The notes beneath the pieces were generated by a model. The model was not told where the DNA came from, did not search any database, and was given only the letters and a program-made list of their open reading frames with translations. Positions 15,685-24,544 of a DNA stretch of 64,000 nucleotides are shown piece after piece. A program made the position numbers and the translations under genes. Each line of letters begins with the position of its first letter. Within the stretch, counting starts at the first letter, position 1. The DNA is taken from NCBI RefSeq assembly GCF_051020515.1, contig NZ_CP194857.1, positions 2,666,001 to 2,730,000 of the forward strand, in the 5' to 3' direction. This DNA comes from CALKWS01 sp051020515 (GTDB lineage Bacteria; Actinomycetota; Actinomycetes; Actinomycetales; Beutenbergiaceae).

Positions 15685-18283
15685 GGGCACTACTGTATTG
15701 CGCCCAATGCGCAGTTCCGACGCCGAGCATGCGGATCACCGGGCTGTCGCGCTCATCGCTGGCGTCCAGGTCGACCGCGGCGAACATCCGCCAGTCCCGG
15801 TCGCCGTCGGCATCGTCCAGGATCTGGGTCACCTGCCAGGTGCGCCCCTCGGTGGTGAGGCGGCACATCGCCGCGTTCCGGGCGTCCGGACCGATGCCGA
15901 TATCGTGGTACTCGGCCCAGTAGCCGGCGATCTCGGTGCGCCAGCGGTCCTCATCCCACTCGCTCTGGCCCTCCCGGGCGCTCAGCGCGGCCAGCCCGGT
16001 GTAGTCCTCCCGTGCCAGCAGCTCCACCCGACGGAACATCGCGGTGCGCACCTTGGTGGCGAAAGCGTGCCGGTTCGCCGTGACCGAGGCGCCCTCACCG
16101 CCGAGCCGGGCCTCCGTCGTCGTCGGCTGCTCCTGCGCGTCCGAGCGGGCGCGGGCCAGTGAAGTGGTCCTGATCGCAGCGCTTTCAGCGTGCAGCGCCT
16201 CCCACTCGGCCAGCAGGGAGGAGTCCACCCCCCGCACCGCTGCCCCGAGCCAGTCGATGATCTCGGTGAGTTCGGGCGTGTGCCGCTCGGCCGGGACCAC
16301 CTGGCGCAGCGCTTGGTAGACGTCGGTGAGGTACCGCAGCACCACCCCCTCACTGCGGGCGATGGAGTAGCGGGAGATCAGTTCCGAGAACGTCATGGCG
16401 TGTTCGACCATGTGCCGCACCACCGACTTGGGCCGCAGCGGGTACTCATCCACCCACGGGTGGGCGGTGCGGTACTCGGCCAGCGCGGCACCGAGCAGCT
16501 CGGCCAGCGGCATCGGATGGGTGATCTCCTCCATCGCCTCCATCCGCTCGGTGTACTCCCAACCCTCGGCCTTCATCGCCGCGATCGCCTCATCGCGAGC
16601 CGCACGCTGCTGGGCGAGCACCACCGGGCGCGGGTCTTCCATGGTTGCCTCGATCACCGAGACCACATCCAGGGCATAGGTCTGGACTTCGGGGTCGAGC
16701 AGTTCCAGAGCAGCCAGGGCGAAGGGGGACAGCGGGGCATTGAGCGCGAAATCGAGGGGCACCTCACGCACCAGACGCACCCGCCGGCCCTGGGCGTCCG
16801 GTACCGGCAGGCGTTCCAGGATCCCGGCTGCGCGCAGGGACCGGTAGATGTGGACCACCCGGCGCAGATGAGGATTGCGATCCACGGGCTCGTCGTGGTT
16901 GTCGGTGAGCAGCTTCGCCATCGCCGCCACCGGGTCCCCGTACCGGGCAAGCACGCTCAGCACGGTGGCGTGGGAGACCCGGAACTGGCTCGTCAGGGCC
17001 TCGGGCTGGGCGTCGCGCAACCGTTCGAAGGTCTTGTCCGTCCAGTTGACCACCCCGCTGGGCGCCTTCTTGCGGACGATCTTGCGCCGCTTCTTCTCAT
17101 CGTCGCCTGCCTTGGCCAGGGCCTTGGCGTTCTCGATCACGTGCTCGGGGGCCTGGACGATCACGAGGCCCTCATCGTCGTAGCCGGCCCGCCCGGCCCG
17201 CCCGGAGATCTGGTGGAACTCCCGGGCGCTCAGGTGCCGGGAGCGCACGCCGTCGAACTTGGTGAGCCCGGTCAGCACCACGGTGCGGATCGGGACGTTG
17301 ATGCCGACCCCCAGGGTGTCGGTGCCGCAGATGACGGCGAGCAGTCCGGCTTGGGTGAGCCGCTCCACGAGCCGGCGGTAGCGGGGCAGCATCCCGGCAT
17401 GGTGCACCCCGATGCCCTTGCGCAGCAGCCGGGAGAGCGTGGCACCGAAGCCCTTGGCGAAGGAGAAGTCGCCGGTTGCCTCCGCGATCCGGTTCTGCCG
17501 GGCCTTGTCGGTCAGGTTCACCGAGGTCAGCGCCTGGGCCTGGGCCAGGGCAGCGGCCTGGGTGAAGTGGACCACGTAGACCGGGGCGCGGTCGGTCTGG
17601 ACGAGTTTGAGCATCAACTCATGCAGGGGTTCCAGGGAGTACTCGAAGGTGAGCGGAACCGGGCGCTCGGCGTTCGCGATGATCGCGGTGGGCTTGCCGG
17701 TGCGGCGCTGCATGTCCTCGGCGAAGAAGGACACCTCGCCCAGGGTGGCGCTCATCAGCAGGAACTGGGCCTCGGGTAGTTCCAGCAGCGGGAGCTGCCA
17801 GGCCCAGCCGCGCTGGGGGTCGGCGTAGAAATGGAACTCGTCCATGATCACCACACCGGCGTCATGCAGTTCACCCTCGCGCAGCACCTGGTTGGCCAGC
17901 ACCTCGGCGGTGCAGCAGATGATCGGAGCGTCGGTATTGATGGCCGAGTCCCCGGTCATCATCCCGACCCGCTCGGCCCCGAAGATCTCGATCAGGTCGA
18001 AGAACTTCTCGCTGACCAGGGCCTTCAGCGGGGCGGTGTAGTAGGAGCGTTGGCCGTGGACCAGTGCGGTGAAGTGGGCGGCCACCGCCACCAGTGACTT
18101 CCCCGAGCCGGTGGGGGTGGACAGGATGACGTGGGAACCGGTGACCAGCTCCAGCAGCGCCTCCTCCTGGTGGTCGTACAGGCTCAGGCCGCGGGTGGTG
18201 GCCCAGTCGGTGAACGTCTCCACGACGGCGTCGTCGTCGACGGTTCCTGGATCGGCCGGATCGGCCGGGGGTGTGAGGGTCAT
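15677..18283 (-). CDS. DEAD/DEAH-box helicase with C-terminal DUF3516-like region
   Basis: 868-residue superfamily 2 helicase. Motif I STPTGSGKSLVA (about residue 55), motif Ia TAPLKALVSEKFF, motif II VVIMDEFHFYAD, motif III LLMSATLGE, motif V GTDTLGVGINVP and motif VI HQISGRAGRAGYDDEG are all intact, in Ski2/Mtr4-like arrangement. The C-terminal 400 residues match the actinobacterial DUF3516 extension (PLSPFALAALELLDPEVQTY, RSEGVVLRYLTDVYQALRQV). RNA or DNA unwinding is expected; the specific substrate is unknown. Its stop overlaps the start of DUF2510 copy C, making it the first gene of a leftward operon. 219 bp of non-coding sequence separates it from the next upstream gene. Confidence 0.9.
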   Translation of the reverse strand: MTLTPPADPADPGTVDDDAVVETFTDWATTRGLSLYDHQEEALLELVTGSHVILSTPTGSGKSLVAVAAHFTALVHGQRSYYTAPLKALVSEKFFDLIEIFGAERVGMMTGDSAINTDAPIICCTAEVLANQVLREGELHDAGVVIMDEFHFYADPQRGWAWQLPLLELPEAQFLLMSATLGEVSFFAEDMQRRTGKPTAIIANAERPVPLTFEYSLEPLHELMLKLVQTDRAPVYVVHFTQAAALAQAQALTSVNLTDKARQNRIAEATGDFSFAKGFGATLSRLLRKGIGVHHAGMLPRYRRLVERLTQAGLLAVICGTDTLGVGINVPIRTVVLTGLTKFDGVRSRHLSAREFHQISGRAGRAGYDDEGLVIVQAPEHVIENAKALAKAGDDEKKRRKIVRKKAPSGVVNWTDKTFERLRDAQPEALTSQFRVSHATVLSVLARYGDPVAAMAKLLTDNHDEPVDRNPHLRRVVHIYRSLRAAGILERLPVPDAQGRRVRLVREVPLDFALNAPLSPFALAALELLDPEVQTYALDVVSVIEATMEDPRPVVLAQQRAARDEAIAAMKAEGWEYTERMEAMEEITHPMPLAELLGAALAEYRTAHPWVDEYPLRPKSVVRHMVEHAMTFSELISRYSIARSEGVVLRYLTDVYQALRQVVPAERHTPELTEIIDWLGAAVRGVDSSLLAEWEALHAESAAIRTTSLARARSDAQEQPTTTEARLGGEGASVTANRHAFATKVRTAMFRRVELLAREDYTGLAALSAREGQSEWDEDRWRTEIAGYWAEYHDIGIGPDARNAAMCRLTTEGRTWQVTQILDDADGDRDWRMFAAVDLDASDERDSPVIRMLGVGTAHWAQYSSAHE

Positions 18284-18502
18284 CGCTCCCAGTGTGGCCT
18301 ACCCCGGAGGCAGTGCGGCCCGGTGGCACCGGTCGGACCGTGGTGGCTCAGGTGCTCTCGGGCTCCATGCGACCGGGTTCGCGCCGGCACCAGTTCCGAT
18401 CGGCGTCGGCGATCGGGCGGGATCCGGGTCCCGGCTCGCTAACTGGTCCGCCGCAGATCCCAGTCTCGTGCGGTCCCGGCCGCCCGCCGGGCGTGCTCGG
18501 TC

Positions 18503-18991
18503 TCAGTGACCCCGGGCAGTCCGGTCGTCGCCGGTGTCGGGTCGGTCCGAGTCGGGCCGCGTGCGCCCGGCATGCCGGCCGGAGTCGGGCTCCCCGGCCC
18601 CGGCGTGGTGTTCGGAGCCGGATCGGGTGCCCTCAGCGTCCCGGTCGGGGTCGAGGTGGTCGGCATCGGCCAGTTCGCGGTCGACATCGGATCGGACCCG
18701 ATCGGCGCCCTGGGCCTGGGTTTGTGCGTCACGCTCGAGCCGGTCGGCCTCCACACGGGCCTGCTGGGCCTGCGCCTCGGTCTTGGTGGCCTGGGCCTCG
18801 CGTTCGCGCGCTTCGAGGTCGCGTTGTTCGGCGTCTGCGCGCAGGGCGGCCGCTTGCTCGCGGTTGGCCCGCTCCTGTACCGCTCGCTGCTCTTGGTCGC
18901 GAGCACTCTTCTTCCGGGTGATTGCCAGCACCGCGACCACGATGATGGCCAGTACAACGACTCCGATGACGATCCAGATCCACGTGTCCAT
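18503..18991 (-). CDS. Single-pass membrane protein with coiled coil
   Basis: 162 residues starting at ATG 18991. One N-terminal transmembrane helix (WIWIVIGVVVLAIIVVAVLA) is followed by KKSARDQEQ and about 75 residues of Glu/Ala/Gln/Arg-rich predicted coiled coil (EQRAVQERANREQAAALRAD), then an Asp/Arg/Pro-rich acidic tail. The pattern recurs in actinobacterial proteins of unknown function. No enzymatic motif. It stands alone between the helicase and a serine hydrolase. Confidence 0.7.
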   Translation of the reverse strand: MDTWIWIVIGVVVLAIIVVAVLAITRKKSARDQEQRAVQERANREQAAALRADAEQRDLEAREREAQATKTEAQAQQARVEADRLERDAQTQAQGADRVRSDVDRELADADHLDPDRDAEGTRSGSEHHAGAGEPDSGRHAGRTRPDSDRPDTGDDRTARGH

Positions 18992-19072
18992 GGCGCACTC
19001 CTATTCCTCAAGGTGCCTCCATCAAAGGCCACAACGCCATCCCCCGCGACCTGAGAGGCGGCCGGCACGGCC

Positions 19073-19882
19073 TCAGCCGCGGTGGGACGCGAGAATCTCG
19101 GCGTTGAGCCGGGGCCAGAGTTTGGCGTGGGTGTCCTGGCGGAAGGAGCGCTCGCCCAGGAAGACCGCGGTCAGGTCGGCGCCGGGGTCCACCCACACGA
19201 AACTGCCCGACTGGCCGAAGTGTCCGAAAGTGTCGGGGGAGGCGTCCTCGGCGGTCCAGTGCGGGGACTTGTGGTCCCGGATCTCCATGCCCAGACCCCA
19301 GTCGTTGTGCTGCTGGCGGCCGAAGCCCGGGAGCACCCCGTCCAACCCGGGGAACTGGACGGTGCGGGCCTGCTCGGCCAGTTCGGCGGTGACCAGCGTG
19401 GGCACCAGCAGTTCCAGCGCCAGGGCGAGCAGATCGGTGATCGTTCCGGAGGCACCGAATGCCGCTGAACCGGAGAGTTCGACCCTGTCCATCTCCAGCG
19501 GTTCGAGCACACTGGCGCGCATCCAGTCATCGAAGTTGCTGCCCACGGCGGAGCCGACGTGCTCGGCGAGGACGTCGAAGCCCATGTTGGAGTACACCCG
19601 GCGCCTCTCCGGGCTCTGCGTCGGACCTTCTTCAAACGGGAGCCCGGAGGCGTGGGCGAGCAGGTGCCGCACAGTCGAGCCGTCGGGGCCGGCCGGGTCA
19701 TCAAGTGCCAGGTGGCCCTGGTCGATCGCCACCAGCGTGGCCCAGGCGGCCAGCGGCTTGGTCACCGACTTCCAGTCGAAGACCTCCTCGATGGCGCCGG
19801 TGAACGCCAGCACCTCCCGCGAATCGGAGACCGCCAGAGCGACGGGAAAGTCGAAATCTTCCAGGGTGGGGTAAGTGCTCAC
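19073..19882 (-). CDS. Serine hydrolase, beta-lactamase/PBP class C fold
   Basis: 269 residues from GTG 19882. It has the SxxK motif in VFDWKSVTKPLAAW (nucleophile near residue 43), Tyr-Ser-Asn in RRVYSNMGFDVLAEHVGSAV as the second motif, and HFGQSGSFVWVDP as the third (HxG in place of KTG). The set defines the class C beta-lactamase-related esterase/DD-peptidase superfamily. There is no signal peptide with this start, so a cytoplasmic esterase or amidase is more likely than a resistance enzyme. The upstream frame is open further but Arg-rich and unlikely. Confidence 0.85.
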   Translation of the reverse strand: MSTYPTLEDFDFPVALAVSDSREVLAFTGAIEEVFDWKSVTKPLAAWATLVAIDQGHLALDDPAGPDGSTVRHLLAHASGLPFEEGPTQSPERRRVYSNMGFDVLAEHVGSAVGSNFDDWMRASVLEPLEMDRVELSGSAAFGASGTITDLLALALELLVPTLVTAELAEQARTVQFPGLDGVLPGFGRQQHNDWGLGMEIRDHKSPHWTAEDASPDTFGHFGQSGSFVWVDPGADLTAVFLGERSFRQDTHAKLWPRLNAEILASHRG

Positions 19883-20013
19883 CCCTCCAGCCTGCCACGA
19901 CCAGGCGGCAGTGCGCCTGCGCTGGCACCTCGCCCGAGGCCTGGGGCCCGATGACCGTCCCGGAGAAGCCGGATGCGAGTTGACAGTAGACATCCTCGGC
20001 ACGGGCGGGTCAG

Positions 20014-20019
20014 TACGCT
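20014..20019 (+). promoter_or_regulatory. Candidate leaderless -10 (TACGCT) for DUF5655 gene
   Basis: TACGCT ends six bases before ATG 20026, the spacing expected for a leaderless transcript. No Shine-Dalgarno sequence precedes that ATG. Confidence 0.35.
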
Positions 20020-20025
20020 CGAGTG

Positions 20026-20448
20026 ATGAGCGAGCGCACCTGGACCGAAGAAGACCACCTGCACGGCAAACCCGAGGAATTCGTCACGCTGTACCGGCGG
20101 GTGCAGGAGGTGATCAATGGTTTCGGTGACGTCACCCAGTCGGTGTCCAAGACCACGGTCACCTTCAAGGGTTCCCGCCGGGGCTTCGCCAGTGCCCGCC
20201 CCACCAGTACAGGTGTCCGGGGCTACTTCGACCTGACCCGGTCGTTGGGCACCGATGACCGGAGGATCAGCAGCGTTGCGCCCTATCAGCGGAACCTGAA
20301 CGTGCATCAGTACCGGTTGAGCGAGGCGGCCGACCTGGATGACACATTCATCGCCTGGCTGCGGGAGGCCTACGACGTCGGTTGCGGTGCGCACCTGCAG
20401 TCCCAGCGGCGCCCGACCAGCCCTCGAGCGGTGACTCGCCGGCGATAG
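20026..20448 (+). CDS. DUF5655 domain protein
   Basis: 140 residues: MSERTWTEEDHLHGKPEEFV, then LYRRVQEVINGFGDVTQSVS, KTTVTFKGSRRGFASARPTS and a terminal DLDDTFIAWLREAYDVGCGA. The order matches DUF5655 (a small alpha/beta domain also found attached to nucleases), here as a stand-alone protein with a basic C-terminal tail. Function unknown. It converges on the lipoprotein gene at 20529. Confidence 0.72.
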   Translation: MSERTWTEEDHLHGKPEEFVTLYRRVQEVINGFGDVTQSVSKTTVTFKGSRRGFASARPTSTGVRGYFDLTRSLGTDDRRISSVAPYQRNLNVHQYRLSEAADLDDTFIAWLREAYDVGCGAHLQSQRRPTSPRAVTRRR

Positions 20449-20528
20449 CGCTCGCCGCGACGTGCCACGGGTGCGGCTCGGCCGGGATCAGCAGGCCGTG
20501 GTGCATGGCTCAGGTGGCTTGCCTCGGA

Positions 20529-21107
20529 TCAGTAGCCCGGTCTGCTGTCCTCATCCTCCGCGGTGATCATCTGCCCGTCCGGGGCCACCACGTACCAGAC
20601 GTCCTGGACCCCCTGCCCGGTCACATCCCCGGGGGAGGAGTCCTGGACGAAGTAGTACAGCGGCCAGTCGGCGTAGGTCGCCTGCACGGTGCCGTCATCG
20701 CGCTCGATGCTGCCGAGCAGGGCTTCATCGACGCCGTCGCCGGCGCTCGGTTCACCTTCGAGGATCGGCCAGTTCTCCAGGCACTCGTCCATACAGGCGC
20801 TCACGCCGGGCGAGTCGGCGGTGAACAGGTACAGCGTCATGCCCGCCCCGTCCACCAGGAAGGTGCCCAGGTCCGTTTCGGTGGTCGTGAGCGTCTCGCC
20901 GGCAGCATCGCCATCGCCGTCCTCGCCGCCGGCACCGTTGTCACGCTCGGCGGCCTCGTCGTCCTCCGCGGTGGCATCAACGGCGCCGTCGTCCGCCGGA
21001 GCAGGGTCCTCCATTCCCTCGCCGGAAGACCCCCCGGGGTCACATGCCGTCAGCAGGCCCACGCCGAGGATGCCGGCGGTGAGTAGCGCGGTGGTCCGTC
21101 GTCCTAT
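20529..21107 (-). CDS. Secreted lipoprotein with YX4D-type repeats, start codon uncertain
   Basis: A lipoprotein signal (ALLTAGILGVGLLTACDPGG, cysteine in the LTAC lipobox) is followed by an acidic Glu/Asp/Ala/Gly-rich spacer and two repeats of the secreted-lipoprotein YX4D family: GAGMTLYLFTADSPGVSACM with NWPIL, and WPLYYFVQDSSPGDVTGQGV with VWYVV. The family is surface-exposed and of unknown function. No ATG, GTG or TTG fits the signal peptide: a strong GGAGGAG sits 4-5 bases before an in-frame ATA at 21107, and the only standard codon upstream is TTG 21215, which would add 36 polar residues. The start given is the ATA. It is divergent from the ECF sigma gene. Confidence 0.7.
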   Translation of the reverse strand: MGRRTTALLTAGILGVGLLTACDPGGSSGEGMEDPAPADDGAVDATAEDDEAAERDNGAGGEDGDGDAAGETLTTTETDLGTFLVDGAGMTLYLFTADSPGVSACMDECLENWPILEGEPSAGDGVDEALLGSIERDDGTVQATYADWPLYYFVQDSSPGDVTGQGVQDVWYVVAPDGQMITAEDEDSRPGY

Positions 21108-21247
21108 TGCTCTCCTCCAGTTCCTGACCGCCGGCCGTGGTGGCCGGACACTGTGGGATACGTGGGAGAGGCGTGCAGGGATTGCCGGAGCCGACGATTC
21201 CTGCCGGCCGTCCAATCCCTTTGGCCGGCCCAGTCGTACCCTGGGGT

Positions 21248-21827
21248 ATGGCAGCCGTGTCCCGCGCCGACCGGGCCGACGACGCCGCCCTGCTCGCCGG
21301 GCTGGCGCTGGACGATCCGGCGGTCTCGGCAGCCTTCGTGCGGCGTTTCCAGTCGGCGGTGTTCGGGATGGCGGTCAGCATCACCCGGGATGCGGCACTG
21401 GCGCAGGACGTGTCCCAGGAGGTGTTCGTGCGGGTCTGGCGAGCCGCGGGCAGTTACGACCTGCGCCGTGCCTCGGTGCTCACCTGGCTGCTCACGATCA
21501 CCCGCAACGCTGCGATCGACGCCGTCCGGGCACGGCGCGCCGAGCCCACCGACGACCTCGTGCTGGACCGGCTCCTGCACGAGACACTGTCCAGCGCCCC
21601 GGACTTGGAGGAGAGCGCCGTGCACCGACTGGAGACCGAGCAGGCCATTCGGCGGCTGCACCGCATCGCGCCCCGAGCAGGCCCGCGCGGTGGTGCTCGC
21701 CGTCGTCGGGGGTTGTACGGCGGCCGAGGTGAGCCGCCGGGAACAGATCCCGCTGGGCACCGCCAAGACCCGCATCCGCACCGGGCTGCGCAGGCTTCGG
21801 GAGGAGATGGCGGTGGACCGTGGCTGA
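21248..21827 (+). CDS. ECF RNA polymerase sigma factor, SigK-like, frameshift at 21671-21674
   Basis: Region 2 is intact: FVRRFQSAVFGMAVSITRDA, LAQDVSQEVFVRVWRAAGSY and VLTWLLTITRNAAIDAVRAR. After RRLHRIAP the frame becomes Arg/Gly nonsense, while the neighbouring frame reads EQARAVVLAVVGGCTAAEVS and REQIPLGTAKTRIRTGLRRL, which is region 4. One extra C in the CCCC run at 21671-21674 explains it. The region-4 frame ends at 21827, overlapping the anti-sigma start by 8 bases, so the pair is organised as a normal sigma/anti-sigma operon. About 192 residues if repaired. TACCCT at 21237-21242 could be a -10 for a leaderless message. Confidence 0.78.
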
Positions 21828-22575
21828 GCGCCTGCACCCCACCGAGGATCAGTTGACCGACCTGGCCCTGGGCCACGCAGCGGAGGGCGAGCGCGACCAG
21901 GTCACCGCGCATCTGACCACCTGCCCAACCTGTCGCCGTGACTACGGTGAGATCGCCGACGCCGTCGAACTCGTGCTGCCGGCCGTGCCGCGCACCGCAC
22001 CGCCGGCCGGTTTCGAGGACGGGGTGCTCGCGGCGCTGGCCCGGGGTCGGCAGAACTCGCAGAAGCAGGCCGCCGGCGAGCACCACCCGGAGTTTGTACC
22101 TGATCCGGTGTGCGAACCCGGCCGGGCCGTGCTCGCACACCGGCGAAGCCGGCGCTGGTGGTCGGTACGGTTGGCGGTGGCTGCCGGACTGCTTGGAGTA
22201 GCCGTGGGAGCCGGGGTGATGGCCGGACTCGGCGAGAGCGATGAGGAGATTCCGGCAGCCTCGAGCCGGTGGGAGCAACCCCTGGTGGATACCGGTGGGC
22301 AGGCCGTCGGCACGGTCACCCCCAGCAGGGCTGCGGACGGGCCGGTCCTCGTCGTACAGATCGACGACCGGGTGCTCACCCGGACCGACGGTCCGCAAGG
22401 GTATTCCTACACCTGCCGGTTGGTCCTGTCCGACGGCAGCACCCGGGACGTGGGCCAGTGGCGCCTCCGTGCCGATGAACCCAACAGTTGGGTGATCGCG
22501 ATTCCCGACGAAGGGGTCGAGGCGGTCGAGATGGTCACCGAGGACGGCGCGGTCTGGTCCGTCGCCGAATTCTGA
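21820..22575 (+). CDS. Anti-sigma factor, RskA-type
   Basis: 251 residues from GTG 21820. The N-terminal zinc-type anti-sigma domain has HLTTCPTCRRDYGEIADAV with the H-x3-C-x2-C motif. A single transmembrane helix (LAVAAGLLGVAVGAGVMAGL, about residues 115-135) leads to an extracytoplasmic RskA-like domain (VLVVQIDDRVLTRTDGPQGY, WVIAIPDEGVEAVEMVTEDG). It would hold the overlapping sigma factor at the membrane until proteolysed. The 8-bp overlap implies coupled translation. Confidence 0.87.
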   Translation: MAERLHPTEDQLTDLALGHAAEGERDQVTAHLTTCPTCRRDYGEIADAVELVLPAVPRTAPPAGFEDGVLAALARGRQNSQKQAAGEHHPEFVPDPVCEPGRAVLAHRRSRRWWSVRLAVAAGLLGVAVGAGVMAGLGESDEEIPAASSRWEQPLVDTGGQAVGTVTPSRAADGPVLVVQIDDRVLTRTDGPQGYSYTCRLVLSDGSTRDVGQWRLRADEPNSWVIAIPDEGVEAVEMVTEDGAVWSVAEF

Positions 22576-22615
22576 TCGAGGCAATCCGTTCGGGTCCGGC
22601 ACTCGTATCCCTGAC

Positions 22616-23041
22616 ATGCACCTTGAGGCGGACCTTGACATGGATGCTGCGGCGACGCGCCACCACCGGACACGGCATGGCGCATCCGCACTGCTCCTGG
22701 CCCTGCTCGTTGCGCTGCTCACCGGGTGTGGCAACGGCGAGGCTGACGGCGCGCCCGGTGCGACCGAGCCGGGACCGGGGGATGCTGGGGAGGAGGCCGG
22801 CGTGATCGTCATCGTCGACTTCGAGTACCAGGTGCCGGACTCGGTGCCGGCCGGCGGCCAGATCACCATCCGTAACGATGACGGTGTCGGTCACACGGTC
22901 ACCTCCGATGAGGCCGGGTTGTTCGATGTGAGTGTGGCGCCGGGAGAAGAAGTGATGCTCCCCGTGCCGGATGAACCCGGGGAGTACCCGTTCCACTGCA
23001 CCCCGCATCCGACGATGACCGCCACGCTGGTCGTGGAGTGA
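22616..23041 (+). CDS. Cupredoxin-like blue-copper lipoprotein
   Basis: 141 residues with a lipoprotein signal (ALLLALLVALLTGCGNGEAD), an acidic spacer and a cupredoxin domain. The copper ligands fit the family: His in DGVGHTVTSDEAG, then Cys and His in YPFHCTPHPTMTATLVVE, with a following Met. Small cupredoxins of this kind carry electrons at the cell surface. ATG 22616 or 22640 could start. The stop overlaps the next gene by 4 bases. It lies 40 bp after the anti-sigma gene and may belong to the sigma regulon. Confidence 0.85.
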   Translation: MHLEADLDMDAAATRHHRTRHGASALLLALLVALLTGCGNGEADGAPGATEPGPGDAGEEAGVIVIVDFEYQVPDSVPAGGQITIRNDDGVGHTVTSDEAGLFDVSVAPGEEVMLPVPDEPGEYPFHCTPHPTMTATLVVE

Positions 23042-23640
23042 GCGAGGTGGCCGGCGCGAAGGACCGGGGCTACCGGACCGCCGGCCGCACTCCTGGCCGC
23101 ACCAGTGGCCGCACGACTGGCCGCACCAGTGGCCGCACCAGTGGCCGCACGACTGGCCGCACGACTGACCGTACCGGCGGCCCTACAGACGGCAGCATCG
23201 CTGGCCGCGCCGCCGGCCGCACTCGCGCTCGCGGTGTCGAACCGGTGGTGCGCATCCTGGTGGCCGTTGCGCTCGCAGTGGATGCCTACGTGCACTTCAC
23301 CCTCGCCGGGGCGATGCAACTGGCGGCACCGGAGGGGATCGGCGGGGCCGCGCTCTTCCGGATCCAGGGCGGCGCTGCGGCGGTGGCCGCGCTCCTGGTG
23401 CTGGTGGCGGGATCACGGCTCGCCTATGCCGTGGCCGTACTGGTGGCCGTGTCCGCACTGGGACCGGTGCTGCTCTACTCCTTCGTGAACGTGCCCGCTG
23501 TCGGGCCGATCCCGTCCATGTATGACCCGACCTGGTATCCGCTGAAGGTGCTCAGCGTGGTCGCAGCGGCGGTCGGGGTGCTGTTGGGGCTGCTCGGGTT
23601 CGCCTTGGCCGGCAGGCGGGTCGTGTCCGAACGCGGGTGA
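23038..23640 (+). CDS. Four-helix membrane protein with GRT repeats
   Basis: 200 residues from GTG 23038. The first 65 residues are tandem copies of (T/S)GRT, encoded by imperfect 12-bp repeats at about 23090-23170. Four hydrophobic helices follow, including RILVAVALAVDAYVHFTLA, AALLVLVAGSRLAYAVAVLV and LLGLLGFALAGRRVV. The membrane part resembles small integral membrane proteins found beside cupredoxin genes; no function known. The 4-bp overlap couples it to the cupredoxin gene. Confidence 0.68.
   Translation: MSEVAGAKDRGYRTAGRTPGRTSGRTTGRTSGRTSGRTTGRTTDRTGGPTDGSIAGRAAGRTRARGVEPVVRILVAVALAVDAYVHFTLAGAMQLAAPEGIGGAALFRIQGGAAAVAALLVLVAGSRLAYAVAVLVAVSALGPVLLYSFVNVPAVGPIPSMYDPTWYPLKVLSVVAAAVGVLLGLLGFALAGRRVVSERG
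23090..23170. repeat. 12-bp tandem repeat (GGCCGCACCAGT type)
   Basis: About six copies of a 12-bp unit alternating GGCCGCACCAGT and GGCCGCACGACT encode the GRTS/GRTT repeats at the N-terminus of the preceding membrane protein. The unit keeps frame. Confidence 0.8.
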
Positions 23641-23686
23641 GGACCGACGACGGCGCTGCAGCAGGGGTTTGCGACCCGCCCGGATG

Positions 23687-24430
23687 CTAAGGGCCGGCGT
23701 CCTCACGGGGTCGGACGGCGTCCTCGCGGGGTGGGTCGGCGGCGCCGGGCTGTGGCCAGCAGAATGAATGCGGTTCGGCCAGGCGAGGTTCGGTGGCGTG
23801 TTGTGCACGCTCGAGTTCCATGCTGTGTGCCAGCAGTTCGTCATAGTCCACCGCAGCGCCGCGTAGCAGTACCGTGACCACCTGCTCGGCCTCGACGTTA
23901 CTCAGGTGCTCACCGGTCAGGACCCGGTAGTGCGTCAGGGAGGCGATGATGTCGAGTAGCAGTTCGATGTCAACGTCCTCGCGCAGGTGGCCGCGGTCGA
24001 CCGCCCGGCGCAAGGTGGTGCGCACGGCCCGGCGGGACGGCTCGATCGCCACGCGCACGTACCGCTCGCGCAGCATCGGGTCCCGGGCGCATTCGGAGTA
24101 GAGGGTGGTGAATACCTCCGGGGCGATCGTGCGGAACATGGAGAGGAAGATCGTGAGACTTTCCTCGATGCCACACAGGGTGCAGCCATCGTCGGGGGCG
24201 GTCGGGGGTTCCAGATGGGCCTCGATCGCGGCCAGTATCAGTTCTGCGCGGCCGGAATAGCGACGATAGATCGCCGGACGCGACGTCCCTGCGCGCTTGG
24301 CTACCTCTCCGAGCGTCACCCCGAGGTAGCCCACCTCACGCACCAACTCCATGGCCGCAGCGGTGATCGCCGCATCGATCTGCGCATCACGGGGCCGGCC
24401 GACCGTACGCGGGGCGCCTTCGGACGTCAT
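23687..24430 (-). CDS. TetR/AcrR family transcriptional regulator
   Basis: 247 residues. DNA-binding domain: IDAAITAAAMELVREVGYLG, VTLGEVAKRAGTSRPAIYRR and YSGRAELILAAIEAHLEP. The C-terminal half carries SLTIFLSMFRTIAPEVFTTL and two cysteines in DDGCTLCGIEE that could sense redox or metal, though that is inference. The tail PPREDAVRPREDAGP is duplicated. It is divergent from the MFS exporter (114 bp), the classic repressor/efflux layout. Confidence 0.87.
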   Translation of the reverse strand: MTSEGAPRTVGRPRDAQIDAAITAAAMELVREVGYLGVTLGEVAKRAGTSRPAIYRRYSGRAELILAAIEAHLEPPTAPDDGCTLCGIEESLTIFLSMFRTIAPEVFTTLYSECARDPMLRERYVRVAIEPSRRAVRTTLRRAVDRGHLREDVDIELLLDIIASLTHYRVLTGEHLSNVEAEQVVTVLLRGAAVDYDELLAHSMELERAQHATEPRLAEPHSFCWPQPGAADPPREDAVRPREDAGP

Positions 24431-24505
24431 GTGGCCATATTACGTCGAGATTACGGGACATGTCGTAATAAAACCCCCTTGTGCAACCTGTGCCACAGCG
24501 CGTAA

Positions 24506-24527
24506 CGTTCCGCAACGTAACGGAACG
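24506..24527. promoter_or_regulatory. Inverted repeat upstream of MFS gene (candidate operator)
   Basis: CGTTCCG (24506-24512) and CGGAACG (24521-24527) are exact inverted arms around an 8-base centre, ending 17 bases before the MFS start. A second, imperfect palindrome around GACATGTC with flanking ATTAC/GTAAT lies at about 24453-24472 near the TetR start. Either could be the repressor site. Confidence 0.45.
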
Positions 24528-24544
24528 ACGTGTGAGAGGAAGCG

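Noticed and set aside
18284..18502. Possible small gene upstream of the helicase
   Set aside because: Open frames on both strands are Arg/Gly/Pro-rich without start context; likely promoter region.
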